Positions 51,255 to 60,694 are shown, numbered from the stretch's first letter. The stretch is 64,000 nt of DNA from an uncultured Clostridia bacterium (GCA_949482135.1 CASYFC010000002.1:1-64000), one strand, 5' to 3'. Made by a program: numbers and translations. The notes: generated by a model not told the origin, from the letters alone.

Positions 51255-53594
51255 TTTTAATTCAACAATAGTAACTCCCATTTCTCCTTCACCAAAAGTA
51301 CCAATTCTAAAAGATTTTACATGAGGATGAGTTTTTAAATATTTATGAATTCCTGTACGAAGAGCTCCAGTGCCTTTTCCATGAACAATTCGGATAGAAG
51401 GTAATCCACTTAAAACACAATTATCTAAATATTTATCTATTGAAAAACAAGCTTCATCTACATTTTGACCTATTACATTAATTTCAGAAGATATAGCTTT
51501 TGCTTTAAATTCTTTTCTTGAAGAATAATCTTTTTTTGAAGTTTGTTTTGAGGTATTATTATGAGTAATAGATAAATCATCAATATCAAAAAACATTTTT
51601 CCAAGAGGGAGTGCCACTTGTATTTTTTTATCTTTGGATATAGATAAAATAGTTCCTTCTTGATTTAGCTTGTTTACAAAAACCTGCATATTTGTTTTTA
51701 AATCTTCAATATTTAACTTTTGAGCAGATGATTTAGTATTATTGTTAACAATATTTAAATCAGTAATTTTTTTATTTAATTTATTTCTTAGTTTATTAGA
51801 TTCTTTAGTATTTGAAGAATGTTCAATTTCCTTTATAAGTTCATTTGCATCATCTTTAGCAGAAAGTAAGATTTCTCTTGCAGCAGATTTTGCTTTATTT
51901 ATAATATCTTTTTGCTCCTGATGTAATTTTGAAAAGTCAAGTTCAAGAGCATTTTTTAATTCTTCAGCGACTTTTGAATTTTCAAGAGTTTTTTGCTTTT
52001 CAGTTTCTATTGTACGTTTATCTTCATAAATATTTGTAAGAAGTTCCTCAATATTTATTTTTTCTTCATCTATAAATTCCTTAGCTCTATTTATAATTTC
52101 TTCAGAAATACCAAGTTTTCTACTAATAGAAAAAGCATTACTTGTACCAGGAACTCCAAGTAATAACTTATAAGTTGGAGATAGAGTTTCTAAATTGAAC
52201 TCTACACTAGCATTTTCAAAACCATCGGTAACTAACGCAAAATGTTTTAGTTCTGGATAATGAGTAGTAGATAAAGTAATTGCATTTATAGAATATAATT
52301 TTTCTAAAATACTTATTGCTAAACTAGAACCTTCAACTGGATCTGTACCAGAACCAAGTTCGTCAAGTAGAATAAAACTATTTTCTGTTGCTACTTCTAA
52401 TATTTGAGCAATCTTTGTCATATGAGAAGAAAAAGTACTTAAAGAATCGCTAATACTTTGTTCATCTCCAATATCTGCAAAAACATTATCTGCTATAAAT
52501 ATACTACTATTTTCTTTTGCAGTAATATGAAGACCACTCATAGCCATAATAACTAAAAGACCGGCAGTTTTTAATGTAACAGTTTTTCCACCTGTATTTG
52601 GACCTGTTATTATTAAACTAGTATAATCTTTTCCAAGTGGAATATTGTTTTTTACAGCTTGACTTTTATTTATTAAAGGATGCCAAGCCTGTTTTAAATC
52701 TATAATTTTTTCGTCGTTTATAATTGGCTCTGTAGCATCTAAAGAGTTAGAGTATTTTGCCTTTGCAAAAATAAAATCTATTAATCCAATTAAATTGATA
52801 TTGTTTTTTATATTATCAATAATTGGAAAGAACAAAGAAGAAAGTTTTTGCAAGACTTTTTCGATTTCCAAGTTTTCATCATTTTTTAAATGATTTAAAT
52901 CATTATTTAAATCAAAAATGGCAATAGGCTCAACAAATACAGTAGAACCACTAGAAGAAATATCATGAATAAATCCTTTTATCTCTTGGCGATATTCATT
53001 TTTTACAGGAATAACAAAACGTCCTGAACGCATTGTAATAACAGATTCTTGTACATATTTTGAACGAATAAGGGAATTTAATTTATTCCTAATTTCTTGT
53101 TCTTTATTTCTAATTTCTTTTCTAATATTTTTTAAGGTATTTGATGCATCATCAGAAATTGTATTTTCATCAATAATTGAAGTGAAAATAGTATGTTCTA
53201 TAGCTGGATTAATATATAAATTATTAAATAATCCAGTTAAATTCGTAAATTCAGTCATATCAATTTCTGTACTAAAAAAGTAATCTTTTAAATTATTTGA
53301 TATTTTCAAAATTAATGTTAAATCAAGTAATTGTTTTGGAGATAAGAAAAGACTACTTTCTAGTTTTTTTATATGAGTAGTAATATCTTCAATTTCTGAA
53401 ATAGGAGCAGAGCCTTTTCTATAAATAAGAATAGATGCTTCTGTTGTTTGCTTTTGCGCTTTTACAATGTCTTGTTTTAATACAAATGGTTTTAAATTTT
53501 TTGCATAATCTTTTCCAATATAGGTAATACAAAAACTTTCCAATATTTCACATATTTTATTAAATTCTAATTTTTCTAAACTTTTAATATCCAT
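51252..53594 (-). CDS. mutS2: Endonuclease MutS2
   Basis: MutS2 acts in suppression of recombination and in rescue of collided ribosomes. The 780-residue protein has the core helical region, the P-loop GPNTGGKTVTLK, Walker B ILLDELGSGTDP, a long coiled coil (about 510-610), and a C-terminal Smr domain (IRIVHGKGTGALRTGIHKYL). No mismatch-recognition domain, as expected for MutS2. The only large minus-strand gene in this region. Confidence 0.97.
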   Translation of the reverse strand: MDIKSLEKLEFNKICEILESFCITYIGKDYAKNLKPFVLKQDIVKAQKQTTEASILIYRKGSAPISEIEDITTHIKKLESSLFLSPKQLLDLTLILKISNNLKDYFFSTEIDMTEFTNLTGLFNNLYINPAIEHTIFTSIIDENTISDDASNTLKNIRKEIRNKEQEIRNKLNSLIRSKYVQESVITMRSGRFVIPVKNEYRQEIKGFIHDISSSGSTVFVEPIAIFDLNNDLNHLKNDENLEIEKVLQKLSSLFFPIIDNIKNNINLIGLIDFIFAKAKYSNSLDATEPIINDEKIIDLKQAWHPLINKSQAVKNNIPLGKDYTSLIITGPNTGGKTVTLKTAGLLVIMAMSGLHITAKENSSIFIADNVFADIGDEQSISDSLSTFSSHMTKIAQILEVATENSFILLDELGSGTDPVEGSSLAISILEKLYSINAITLSTTHYPELKHFALVTDGFENASVEFNLETLSPTYKLLLGVPGTSNAFSISRKLGISEEIINRAKEFIDEEKINIEELLTNIYEDKRTIETEKQKTLENSKVAEELKNALELDFSKLHQEQKDIINKAKSAAREILLSAKDDANELIKEIEHSSNTKESNKLRNKLNKKITDLNIVNNNTKSSAQKLNIEDLKTNMQVFVNKLNQEGTILSISKDKKIQVALPLGKMFFDIDDLSITHNNTSKQTSKKDYSSRKEFKAKAISSEINVIGQNVDEACFSIDKYLDNCVLSGLPSIRIVHGKGTGALRTGIHKYLKTHPHVKSFRIGTFGEGEMGVTIVELK

Positions 53595-53776
53595 TTTTTA
53601 TCCTTATATATTTATTATATATTATTTTTTTTATATAATACTAAAAGTTATAATAACATAAAATAGCTTAAAAATAAAGAACTTTAAGAAAATGTTGATA
53701 ACATATTCAATTTGAATTCGTTTTTTGTAACAAATTTATATTTTTATACACTAATAAAGTGAAAGGAGGAAAGCCA

Positions 53777-54262
53777 ATGCAGGATATAGAAGAAATATAT
53801 AATAAATATTCAAAAATGCTGTATAAGTATATATTCTGCTTGAGTGGAAATGCAGAAATTTCAGAAGAAATTGTTCAAGATACTTTTTTAGTAGCTGTAA
53901 AAGATATAAATAAATTTGAGGGGAAATGCAAAATAAGTACATGGCTTTGTTCAATTGCAAAAAATCTTTTCTATCAGAAATTAAGAAAAGATAAAAGTAA
54001 GAATAATATTTCTATTGATGAAGTGAGTAATAGTTTAATTTTAGAAGAATCAATTGAAGAAAATTTATGTGATAAAGAAACCAAAATAGAAGTATTAAAA
54101 AAAGTACAAACTTTAGATGAAGATACCAGAAATGTTATTTATTTGAGAACATTTGGAAATTTAAATTATGAGGAAATTGCTGAAATTATGAATAAGACTT
54201 CAAGTTGGGCAAGAGTAACATATTTTCGCGGAAAGCAGAAATTAAGAGAAATGAAAGATTAA
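53777..54262 (+). CDS. ECF-type RNA polymerase sigma factor
   Basis: The start at 53777 (MQDIEEIYNKYSKML) follows AAAGGAGG. The 161-residue protein has sigma region 2 (EEIVQDTFLVAVKDINKFEGKCKISTWLCSIAKNLFYQKLR) and region 4 (TRNVIYLRTFGNLNYEEIAEIMNKTSSWARVTYFRGKQKL). It is paired with the zinc-finger anti-sigma gene 20 bp downstream. A TGTAAC element (53726-53731) upstream resembles an ECF -35, so autoregulation is possible. Confidence 0.94.
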   Translation: MQDIEEIYNKYSKMLYKYIFCLSGNAEISEEIVQDTFLVAVKDINKFEGKCKISTWLCSIAKNLFYQKLRKDKSKNNISIDEVSNSLILEESIEENLCDKETKIEVLKKVQTLDEDTRNVIYLRTFGNLNYEEIAEIMNKTSSWARVTYFRGKQKLREMKD

Positions 54263-54282
54263 TTTTAGAAAGGAAAATAAAA

Positions 54283-54915
54283 ATGAAAGAATGTGACATA
54301 GTTCAAGATTTATTGATTGGGTATAATGATAAAACATTAAAAGAAGGTTCAAAAGAATTTGTTGATAATCATTTAAAAGAATGTGAAAATTGTAGAAAAA
54401 TTTTTGAAGAAATTAAAACTGATGATATACAAGAAGAAAATATTGAAATTGATTACTTAAAAAAAATAAATAAGAAAAATAGTAAAAAAAATAAATGTAT
54501 AATTTTATTAATAATAATAGTTTCAATTATAGTATTATTCAATGTAATGGTATTTATAAATTATTATAATACAGATTCTGGAATAGAAATATTCTTAGGA
54601 GATGATATAAGTGATGAAGATTTTAATAAAATTGAAAATAAAATAAAAGAATATAATTACGAATATAGATATGTAAGTAAAGCAGAAGCTTTAGAAAAAT
54701 TTAAAGAAAGATTAAAAAGTGAAAAATCCAATATATTAGATGGATATAAAGGTAACAATAGTGTTTTTCCTGCAAGCTTTGTTGTAACTTGTGGATGGGG
54801 AAATGGTGATGATTTAATTAATAGTTTAGAAAATCTAGAGGGAATAAAGAAAATAACTTCTAGTACAAAATATGGACCATATATGGTGTTTTTTGCTAAA
54901 ATAAAAAATTTATAA
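54283..54915 (+). CDS. Anti-sigma factor with zinc-finger (zf-HC2) domain
   Basis: The start at 54283 follows AGAAAGGAAA; upstream in-frame codons overlap the sigma gene. The 210-residue membrane protein has an N-terminal ZAS-like finger (VDNHLKECENCRKIF, H-x3-C-x2-C), one membrane segment (about residues 67-91) and an extracellular domain of about 120 residues that probably senses the signal. It should hold the sigma factor inactive. The signal is unknown. Confidence 0.88.
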   Translation: MKECDIVQDLLIGYNDKTLKEGSKEFVDNHLKECENCRKIFEEIKTDDIQEENIEIDYLKKINKKNSKKNKCIILLIIIVSIIVLFNVMVFINYYNTDSGIEIFLGDDISDEDFNKIENKIKEYNYEYRYVSKAEALEKFKERLKSEKSNILDGYKGNNSVFPASFVVTCGWGNGDDLINSLENLEGIKKITSSTKYGPYMVFFAKIKNL

Positions 54916-54919
54916 AATA

Positions 54920-54957
54920 AAAACGAAGTAGCAATTTTTGAAGAGTTACTTCGTTTT
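54920..54957. terminator. Bidirectional terminator
   Basis: AAAACGAAGTA pairs with TTACTTCGTTTT across a 15-base loop; it lies between convergent genes and overlaps the end of the membrane protein gene at 54946. Confidence 0.8.
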
Positions 54958-55263
54958 TATTTTTATAATATATAATGTGATGTAAAATACTAATAAAAAT
55001 AGTGCAATTTTTATACTAGTCCATTTTAAATAATCATAATATCTCATTATACTGTACCAAGTTGTAAATATGATAATTGATATGATACTAATTATATTCC
55101 AACTTTTTATATTTTTTGATAGACCATATCCATTAATAAATAGCAATATTAATGTGGGGATTATTATATATAAATTAATACTTTCATTAATAACTATTAA
55201 AAATATAGTAATTAATAAAGCACACCAAAATGGAATTAATAAACTATACGAAATAAATTTCAT
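54946..55263 (-). CDS. Small membrane protein, paralogue of the IME-2 cargo protein
   Basis: The 105-residue protein has four membrane segments (residues about 5-23, 28-45, 55-73, 83-100) and ends in KIKTK. It is about 80 percent identical to the product of 63455-63772 on IME-2, which has the opposite orientation. The homology covers the whole length. This copy lies outside IME-2, left of tRNA-Met. No family recognised. An immunity or cargo role is possible. Confidence 0.72.
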   Translation of the reverse strand: MKFISYSLLIPFWCALLITIFLIVINESINLYIIIPTLILLFINGYGLSKNIKSWNIISIISIIIFTTWYSIMRYYDYLKWTSIKIALFLLVFYITLYIIKIKTK

Positions 55264-55433
55264 GAAAATTCCTTTCTATTTTTATTTCAAGTAGATTTAA
55301 TGAATTAATTAAATTTGTTATATGTAATTGTTTTATATCATAAAAGTGACTGCTTTACAATTCTAATTATTATGTTTTGATTCTATTCAATTTACATTTG
55401 ACGAAAAAAATTACAAAAAAATTTAAAATTATC

Positions 55434-55462
55434 TTGACATATTACTGAGCTTCGTTTATAAT
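55434..55462 (+). promoter_or_regulatory. Promoter of tRNA-Met
   Basis: TTGACA (55434-55439), 17 bp, TATAAT (55457-55462): consensus at every position. Confidence 0.85.
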
Positions 55463-55490
55463 TAATCTTGCGTTAAGCAAGAGACCATAT

Positions 55491-55567
55491 GCGCCCTTAG
55501 CTCAGTTGGTCAGAGCAACCGGCTCATAACCGGTGGGTCCAAGGTTCGAATCCTTGAGGGCGCACCA
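55491..55567 (+). tRNA. tRNA-Met (CAT anticodon)
   Basis: Acceptor GCGCCCT pairs with AGGGCGC, the anticodon arm CCGGCTCATAACCGG shows CAT, and the T-arm CAAGG-TTCGAAT-CCTTG is perfect, with CCA encoded. The acceptor is fully paired, so it is not the initiator; elongator Met or the lysidine-modified Ile2 species remain possible. It is the attachment site of IME-2. Confidence 0.93.
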
Positions 55568-55598
55568 AAACCTCTAGTAAAACTAGAGGTTTTATTTT
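55567..55598 (+). terminator. Terminator of tRNA-Met
   Basis: AAAACCTCTAG and CTAGAGGTTTT flank TAAAA, followed by ATTTTTTT. It is probably part of the att core, as at tRNA-Gln. Confidence 0.9.
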
Positions 55599-55701
55599 TT
55601 TATAAAAATTTATAAAGTCTATGAAAGGCTTGCCTAGAGCTAATTATAGTTTGAAATATTTTTAAAACTCTCTCAAAATTTCTCAAACTTTCACAATTTA
55701 T

Positions 55702-55842
55702 ATTCCCAAAAACATTCCCAAAATACAAAAAAATCATTTTTGGGTATGTAATTTGCATTCCCAATGACACTTTCGGGAATGTAAAATTACAAGAAATAAG
55801 ACAGGAGCTGTATTTGCACCTGTCCTATTTTATATTCCCAAA
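55702..55842. repeat. Arm-type repeats ATTCCCAAA at the left end of IME-2
   Basis: ATTCCCAAA occurs at 55702-55710, 55714-55722 and 55834-55842, with variants CATTCCCAATG and, inverted, TCGGGAATGT between. TTCCCG and GTTCCCAAA recur at 63961-63980 near the other end. These are candidate integrase arm-binding sites. A hairpin GACAGG/CCTGTC (55800-55825) follows the integrase gene and may terminate it. Confidence 0.6.
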
Positions 55843-55849
55843 TTTTATT

Positions 55850-57070
55850 TTAATGAATTAAATCTTCTTTAATATCCATATTTTCATTTTCTTCTTGTAA
55901 TAATTTAACTGCTTTTAACATATTTTCTTCTAAATAATATTTATTAACTTTGTCTATTTCTTTTTCTTTAAATTTATCAAATACAGAAGTATATGTATTA
56001 AGTGTTATTGTAACATCTTTATGTCCCATTAATTTTTGAACAACTACTGGAGCCATACCACTTTCAATACATCTTGTACCATACGTATGTCTTAAACTAT
56101 GAGTTGTTATATCTTCTATTCCAAAGTGTCTTTTTAAAAGTCTTTTAAGTTCATTATTTACATTTTCTCTATCAGTATATTTTTTATCATCAGGTTTAAA
56201 TAACAAATTTTCATCATTATTTATTTGATTTTCTGCAATTATCATTTGTTCCATAATAGAAGATAACAAATAATCTGGTATTGGCAACGTTCTTTTTCCA
56301 AAATATGTTTTTGTACTTTTTCCCATTATTGTATGACCTTCTAAATCTTTAGTTAAGGTTTTCTTTATATTTAATCTTTTATTCTGTAAGTCTATATCAC
56401 AAGTAGAAAGTGCCAAAGCTTCACCAACTCTTAATCCCATAAACATTTGAATTAAATATACATTCTTGTATTTACAATTTGAAATTTCTTTTGTTAATAA
56501 ATAATCTGTAATAGCTTGTTGTTCTTCACAAGTCAAAGCACGAACTTCTTTATCTTCTTTATTGCTTTTTGGCTTTATAACATTTATCATTGGATTTCTA
56601 GTTAAGTATCCTTTATTAATAGCACTTTTAAATGTGCTTCCTAATTGATGATAAAGCTTATCTATTGTAGAATTACTTAAATATTTATGATAATTCATAA
56701 ATTCTTGAAGTTCATCAGAAGTTATTTCATCAATTTTTTCATTTCCTAAAGGAAATTTCTCAATTTTTTTTATTGTTTGCATTGTTCTATTATAAGTAAC
56801 TTCAGAAACTTGGTTTGTGTCAAATTTTAAATTCAAATTTGCTTTCATTAATTCACACAATGGAATTCCGTTATTTTCTATATAAATGGGATTTTCTTTT
56901 TGATACATAATTGAAGTTAGATATTTTTCAGCTTCTTCACGTGTTTTAAATGTTTTACTTTTTATAATATTTTTATTGCTTTTTATATCAAATTCATTAT
57001 ATCTAACACACCAAGTTTTTCTATCATTTCTAAAAGTTATATAAGCTTGACTATTACTTGTTTTATTCAT
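55850..57070 (-). CDS. int: Tyrosine integrase of IME-2
   Basis: The 406-residue recombinase is complete: an N-terminal arm-binding AP2-like domain (about 1-55: ITFRNDRKTWCVRYNEFD), a SAM-like core-binding domain (about 65-165), and the catalytic domain with Arg in FMGLRVGEAL, HSLRHTYGTR, GHKDVT and the Tyr in LNTYTSV. It overlaps the excisionase-like gene by 8 bp, so they are co-expressed. It should catalyse integration into tRNA-Met. The IME-1 integrase is a truncated homologue. Confidence 0.95.
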   Translation of the reverse strand: MNKTSNSQAYITFRNDRKTWCVRYNEFDIKSNKNIIKSKTFKTREEAEKYLTSIMYQKENPIYIENNGIPLCELMKANLNLKFDTNQVSEVTYNRTMQTIKKIEKFPLGNEKIDEITSDELQEFMNYHKYLSNSTIDKLYHQLGSTFKSAINKGYLTRNPMINVIKPKSNKEDKEVRALTCEEQQAITDYLLTKEISNCKYKNVYLIQMFMGLRVGEALALSTCDIDLQNKRLNIKKTLTKDLEGHTIMGKSTKTYFGKRTLPIPDYLLSSIMEQMIIAENQINNDENLLFKPDDKKYTDRENVNNELKRLLKRHFGIEDITTHSLRHTYGTRCIESGMAPVVVQKLMGHKDVTITLNTYTSVFDKFKEKEIDKVNKYYLEENMLKAVKLLQEENENMDIKEDLIH

Positions 57071-57344
57071 CTATTTTATCCTCACTTTCTCTGTGTTTCA
57101 TTTTCCAAATATAATAGGCTAACTTCATTACAGTTTTTGTTTTTCCAATATTTACAGAAGGGAAGTCTCTTCTTTTAAAAACTTGATTTGCTAAATTTTC
57201 GCCCATTTTTAAATCTTTTGCTACTTCTTTAACAGTTAAATTTTCAAAAGGGTTAATCATATCTTTTATTACTTCCATAATAATTTTATCTTCAATAGTT
57301 AATATTTTATCTTCTGTGCGTTCTATATTTATAATTTCGTTCAT
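57063..57344 (-). CDS. Excisionase-like helix-turn-helix protein
   Basis: I place the start at 57344 (MNEIINIERTEDKIL), behind GAAAGGA. The 93-residue basic protein has a winged-helix/MerR-like segment (ENLTVKEVAKDLKMGENLANQVFKRRDFPSVNIGKTKTVMKLAYYIW), typical of the excisionases that sit directly before an integrase. It overlaps int at its 3' end and the mobV gene at its 5' end. It probably directs excision. Confidence 0.8.
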   Translation of the reverse strand: MNEIINIERTEDKILTIEDKIIMEVIKDMINPFENLTVKEVAKDLKMGENLANQVFKRRDFPSVNIGKTKTVMKLAYYIWKMKHRESEDKIDE

Positions 57345-58308
57345 TTTCTTCATTCCTTTCAATATAATCATTTATCAATTTATTTACTCTTTCAAAAGAC
57401 CAGTTTAATACAATAGATACCCATTCAATACTTTTGTTTATGTAATTTTTCAGATTTTTGTTTTCTTGTTTTAATTTAGTATTTTCAATTTTTATATTAC
57501 GATATGCTATTTCCATATCTTCATATTTTTGATTAGTGTTATCTGTTAAAGCTTTTATTCTAGTATATTGTTTTGCTAATGTATTAAATTTACTCACTAT
57601 TCTTTTGTATTCTTGATTTAGTTCTTTTGTACCAATTAATTCTCTTTCTTGTTCTAAATTAATTGAGTTCATTTCATATTTTTGGACTTCATAGTTAGTT
57701 AATCTTTTCAATTTATCAGTTTCAAGATGAGTATTACCGTTCAAACCTCTTTCCAAATTAAAACCCGATTTTGTCATATAACTATGAAAATTATCTTGTA
57801 ATCGTTTATAACTGTCTTTACCTTTCCAATATTCAGAACAAGCAATTTTACTTATTTGTTTTCCGCTTTTGACATCTAATTTGTGGACAACTGGTATGAA
57901 TACTATGTGCATATGAGGACAAGCCTCGTCCATATGTACTTTAGCAGAAACTATAAATTCTTCACCTAAATTTTGATAGTTTGCTACAAATTTATATGCT
58001 GTTTTAAAGTATCTTAAAGTTTCATCTTTTCCGATTTTTTCAAAAAATTCTTTATCAGAAGTTATTACATATTCGCAAAAAATATTTGTTGTACTTATTA
58101 TTCTTCCTTTTAAATCATATTGATTTTGCAAGTTTTTAAAAGCGTTATAATATGTTGTATTACACTTTTTTAAAGAATAATTAAGATTAAATTTTGACCT
58201 ATCAATATTTTTATTTGAATAATTTGTATTTTTACGTTCATTATGCTTATATAGTCCTGCTAAATTATCTTTCTTGTAATTACTATTTCGTATAATTGCA
58301 AAACTCAT
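57307..58308 (-). CDS. mobV: MobV-family relaxase of IME-2
   Basis: The 333-residue homologue of the IME-1 relaxase has MSFAIIRNSNYKK, NYSNKNIDRSK and the metal motif HMDEACPHMHI. The C-terminal part is coiled coil (QEYKRIVSKFNTLAKQ to NTKLKQENKNLKNY). It overlaps the start of the excisionase-like gene by 38 bp. AGAAAGG precedes the ATG. The oriT is 110 bp upstream. Confidence 0.93.
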   Translation of the reverse strand: MSFAIIRNSNYKKDNLAGLYKHNERKNTNYSNKNIDRSKFNLNYSLKKCNTTYYNAFKNLQNQYDLKGRIISTTNIFCEYVITSDKEFFEKIGKDETLRYFKTAYKFVANYQNLGEEFIVSAKVHMDEACPHMHIVFIPVVHKLDVKSGKQISKIACSEYWKGKDSYKRLQDNFHSYMTKSGFNLERGLNGNTHLETDKLKRLTNYEVQKYEMNSINLEQERELIGTKELNQEYKRIVSKFNTLAKQYTRIKALTDNTNQKYEDMEIAYRNIKIENTKLKQENKNLKNYINKSIEWVSIVLNWSFERVNKLINDYIERNEENERNYKYRTHRR

Positions 58309-58415
58309 ATTTAACCTTTCTTTATAATATATTTCATTTTCTATAAAGCCTCACTTCGCAGTTTTTCTTAAATAATAACTATAATTTTATACAGAAAATA
58401 TGAAAAACTAATTTC

Positions 58416-58437
58416 AGTTTCTAACACACTAGAAACT
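58416..58437 (-). other. oriT of IME-2 (MobV type)
   Basis: AGTTTCT (58416-58422) and AGAAACT (58431-58437) flank AACACACT, the same loop as in the IME-1 oriT. The minus strand reads TAGTGTGTTA at the nick region of pMV158-type origins. A second short hairpin, TTAGGG/CCCTAA (58457-58472), follows. The remaining bases of the 58309-58618 gap hold nothing else I can support. Confidence 0.82.
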
Positions 58438-58618
58438 CATAGAGTTTCTGTGCGATTAGGGAGTACCCTAATAACCCCTTAAAATTATTATTTAATATCA
58501 GTCTTTATAGAAAGTGATAAATAATAATTTTGTTTGTGTTTGAGCTTTTATAGAAAATGAATCTATAAGCTCAAACATATTGAAACACCATTAATGGTTT
58601 TTCAAACTTTTCCTTAAG

Positions 58619-58813
58619 CTATCTTTCAAAGTCATCTCTTTTTGTGCAAGCAAAAGTTCTTCTAAATTCTTCTATTGTAGTTTGTAATAATGTTTCAAAA
58701 TCTTGAGAATTTAATAATTCATTCATAATTAACTTTTCTGCTACTAAATCTCTATTTCTATCTAATGAATAAGATTTATTATTAGTAATATTTTCTTTAT
58801 TTATATTGTTCAT
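58619..58813 (-). CDS. Small unknown protein of IME-2
   Basis: AAAGGAG lies seven bases before the ATG. The 64-residue product is polar and helical (LVAEKLIMNELLNSQDFETLLQTTIEEFRRTF). No family recognised. It precedes oriT, and may be a relaxosome accessory or an element regulator. Confidence 0.6.
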   Translation of the reverse strand: MNNINKENITNNKSYSLDRNRDLVAEKLIMNELLNSQDFETLLQTTIEEFRRTFACTKRDDFER

Positions 58814-58837
58814 TTTATGCTCCTTTTTTCTAATATT

Positions 58838-59329
58838 TTATGAATTGTTTTGTATATACTTTAATATAGTTCTTTGTATTTCAAGTATCATATTTAATAT
58901 TGAAGTGCCATTGTTTTTAGATATACTGGAATTTTGGCTTTTTTGCATTTGTCTTTTTAATTCTTTATTTGATAAGTATTTCCCGTTTTTATCAAAATGT
59001 TCATATTTAAAGCTCTGGTCTACAAGTAGCTTTGCATATTTAAGAGCTTGTTCTTTTGATAATGATTTAAAATTATCATTATCTTTATTAATAATTAGTA
59101 TATTTCCTCGTATAGAAAAAACAGCATTTCCATAATTAATATTTAAGCTAATATTGGGTTTTAGACTTTCTCTATCTTTCTTGCAAACTATAAATACATT
59201 TTCATAGGGGAGAAGTTCAATTTCTCCACCAACAAGAACTTTTAAAGTTTCTGTATTATTAGATATTTTCATTAAAAGAGGACTTTTACCAACTTCTTTA
59301 TAGACAACAATTATTTCTTTATTTTCCAT
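58838..59329 (-). CDS. DUF3846-like protein
   Basis: The 163-residue protein carries, at residues 20-95, the pattern of DUF3846: a strand VYKEVGKSPLLMKI, then LKVLVGGEIELLPYENVFIVCKK, then NYGNAVFSIRGNILIINKDN followed by FKSLSKEQA. These proteins are common on Firmicutes mobile elements without known function. The C-terminal 60 residues are helical and unrelated. Its start overlaps the sigma-like gene end by 11 bp. Confidence 0.65.
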   Translation of the reverse strand: MENKEIIVVYKEVGKSPLLMKISNNTETLKVLVGGEIELLPYENVFIVCKKDRESLKPNISLNINYGNAVFSIRGNILIINKDNDNFKSLSKEQALKYAKLLVDQSFKYEHFDKNGKYLSNKELKRQMQKSQNSSISKNNGTSILNMILEIQRTILKYIQNNS

Positions 59330-59597
59330 TTAATCCACTGCTTTCATTATTAGTAGTAGAAAGCTTTTTTACATTACTTAAAAAATGTTTAATAGAGTTG
59401 TTTTCTAATTCTAAAGCTTCTTTTTTAGAAATATTTAGAATCTTACAAGAGTATTCTAAAGTATCATTTCGTAGTATTGCCATTATGAACATACTTCGTT
59501 CTTTTTTTGGTAGTTTTCTTAAAGCATTTGTATAAATTTCGTTTTTAAGTATTATTTCAAGTCTTTTTTTGTATTTTTCTTCTTCAAAATAATTCAT
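59319..59597 (-). CDS. Sigma-70 region-4-like regulatory protein
   Basis: The 92-residue protein resembles sigma region 4 alone (NALRKLPKKERSMFIMAILRNDTLEYSCKILNISKKEALELENNSIKHF), as in regulators found on many Gram-positive conjugative elements. AAAAGGAG precedes the ATG. It probably activates or modulates element genes. Confidence 0.7.
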   Translation of the reverse strand: MNYFEEEKYKKRLEIILKNEIYTNALRKLPKKERSMFIMAILRNDTLEYSCKILNISKKEALELENNSIKHFLSNVKKLSTTNNESSGLNGK

Positions 59598-59725
59598 TTT
59601 ATTTTTACTCCTTTTAAATTATTTTGATTTCTAGAAATCATTTGTAGCTTAAGCTTAATTTTATGATACACTCTTTAAATTTCATAATGTAAAAAGGTTA
59701 GTATAAAATAGGATTATATAGAAAA

Positions 59726-59753
59726 AGTAAGGATTTTTTGAAATTTCCTTACT
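59726..59753. terminator. Hairpin between XRE and sigma-like genes
   Basis: AGTAAGGA pairs with TCCTTACT around a 12-base loop. No strong T-run on either side. Confidence 0.4.
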
Positions 59754-59782
59754 CTAGCAACAGAAACATCATATTGATAAAC

Positions 59783-59824
59783 AAAAAAAGAGAAGAAAAC
59801 ATATCTTTTTTGCTTTCTTCTCTT
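59783..59824 (-). terminator. Terminator of the XRE gene
   Basis: On the minus strand, AAGAGAAGAAA pairs with TTTCTTCTCTT and is followed by a run of T (plus-strand A at 59783-59789). Confidence 0.8.
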
Positions 59825-59853
59825 AACTATCTAGTACATAGAATTTTATTCAG

Positions 59854-60561
59854 TTATTCATTGAAAAAATCTGTTTTATTTCTAGTATCAACATACCAAC
59901 ACCAGTCTTTTTTCATATTCTCATATTCTTTATTAGAAATCTTTAGTCTTTCTAACATTTCTTCTGTAAATTCCAAATCTTTTTTAGATAACATTATTTT
60001 TTTAGTTACTTGTTTATAGCCGTCTGCATTTCCGTTTAATGTTCCCATATAAATGCCGTCAGCACTATATCTCAAATTTATTATTATTTCAGTTCTTTCT
60101 AATTGAGGGTTATTGGGTTCATAATTTTGGAATAAGAAAAATGCAACATCATCATTAGCAATTAATTCGCCAGTCATATATATTGTATTATTAGTACAGC
60201 CAACCCATTGTACTTCTAATTTATCTTTCTTTTGAACTATATCAAATCTAAATTTTGCTTTCCTGCTTCGATTACTACTGCTTATATAGTAAACATATAC
60301 AGTATCACAATTAAATGGATTTTCAATATTAGTTTCTTTTTCTTCATTGATATATTTAACAAAGTTTTCAATGTCAATATTCAATATATTGCACATTTCT
60401 AAAAATATTTCTATACTAGGTAATGTATCTCCATTTTCATATCTACTTATATTACTTCTTTCAATTCCTAGTTTATCTGCAAATTCATTTTGAGTTAGTC
60501 CTTGACTTTTTATAAAAGTCTTTAACTTTTTTCCAAAATCGTATTTATTAAATTTATACAT
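59854..60561 (-). CDS. XRE-family repressor of IME-2
   Basis: The 235-residue protein has an N-terminal XRE HTH (FIKSQGLTQNEFADKLGIERSNISRYENGDTLPSIEIFLEMCNIL, residues 16-60) and a beta-rich C-terminal domain of about 160 residues (NTIYMTGELIANDDVAFFLFQNYEP). AAGGAG precedes the ATG. It is transcribed divergently from the two structured RNAs and the Spo0A-C-type gene, the layout of a master repressor. IME-1 has no counterpart. Confidence 0.85.
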   Translation of the reverse strand: MYKFNKYDFGKKLKTFIKSQGLTQNEFADKLGIERSNISRYENGDTLPSIEIFLEMCNILNIDIENFVKYINEEKETNIENPFNCDTVYVYYISSSNRSRKAKFRFDIVQKKDKLEVQWVGCTNNTIYMTGELIANDDVAFFLFQNYEPNNPQLERTEIIINLRYSADGIYMGTLNGNADGYKQVTKKIMLSKKDLEFTEEMLERLKISNKEYENMKKDWCWYVDTRNKTDFFNE

Positions 60562-60659
60562 AGGCTATCTCCTTCATAAATTTATAACTTAATTATACCA
60601 TTTTTTTACATATTAATCAAATTAATAGCACTTGAAAACGTTGATATTATTAGCAAAAA

Positions 60660-60688
60660 TTGATTTATATATAAAAATATGCTATAAT
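60660..60688 (+). promoter_or_regulatory. Promoter of the long structured RNA
   Basis: TTGATT (60660-60665), 17 bp, TATAAT (60683-60688). Confidence 0.65.
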
Positions 60689-60694
60689 ATATTT

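Noticed and set aside
51252-53594. MutS mismatch-repair protein
   Set aside because: The Smr domain, the coiled coil and lack of the mismatch-recognition domain identify MutS2.
55702-55842. ATTCCCAAA repeats as a CRISPR array or plasmid iterons
   Set aside because: Repeats are short, irregularly spaced and partly inverted; integrase arm sites fit better. No CRISPR array or cas gene was seen anywhere.
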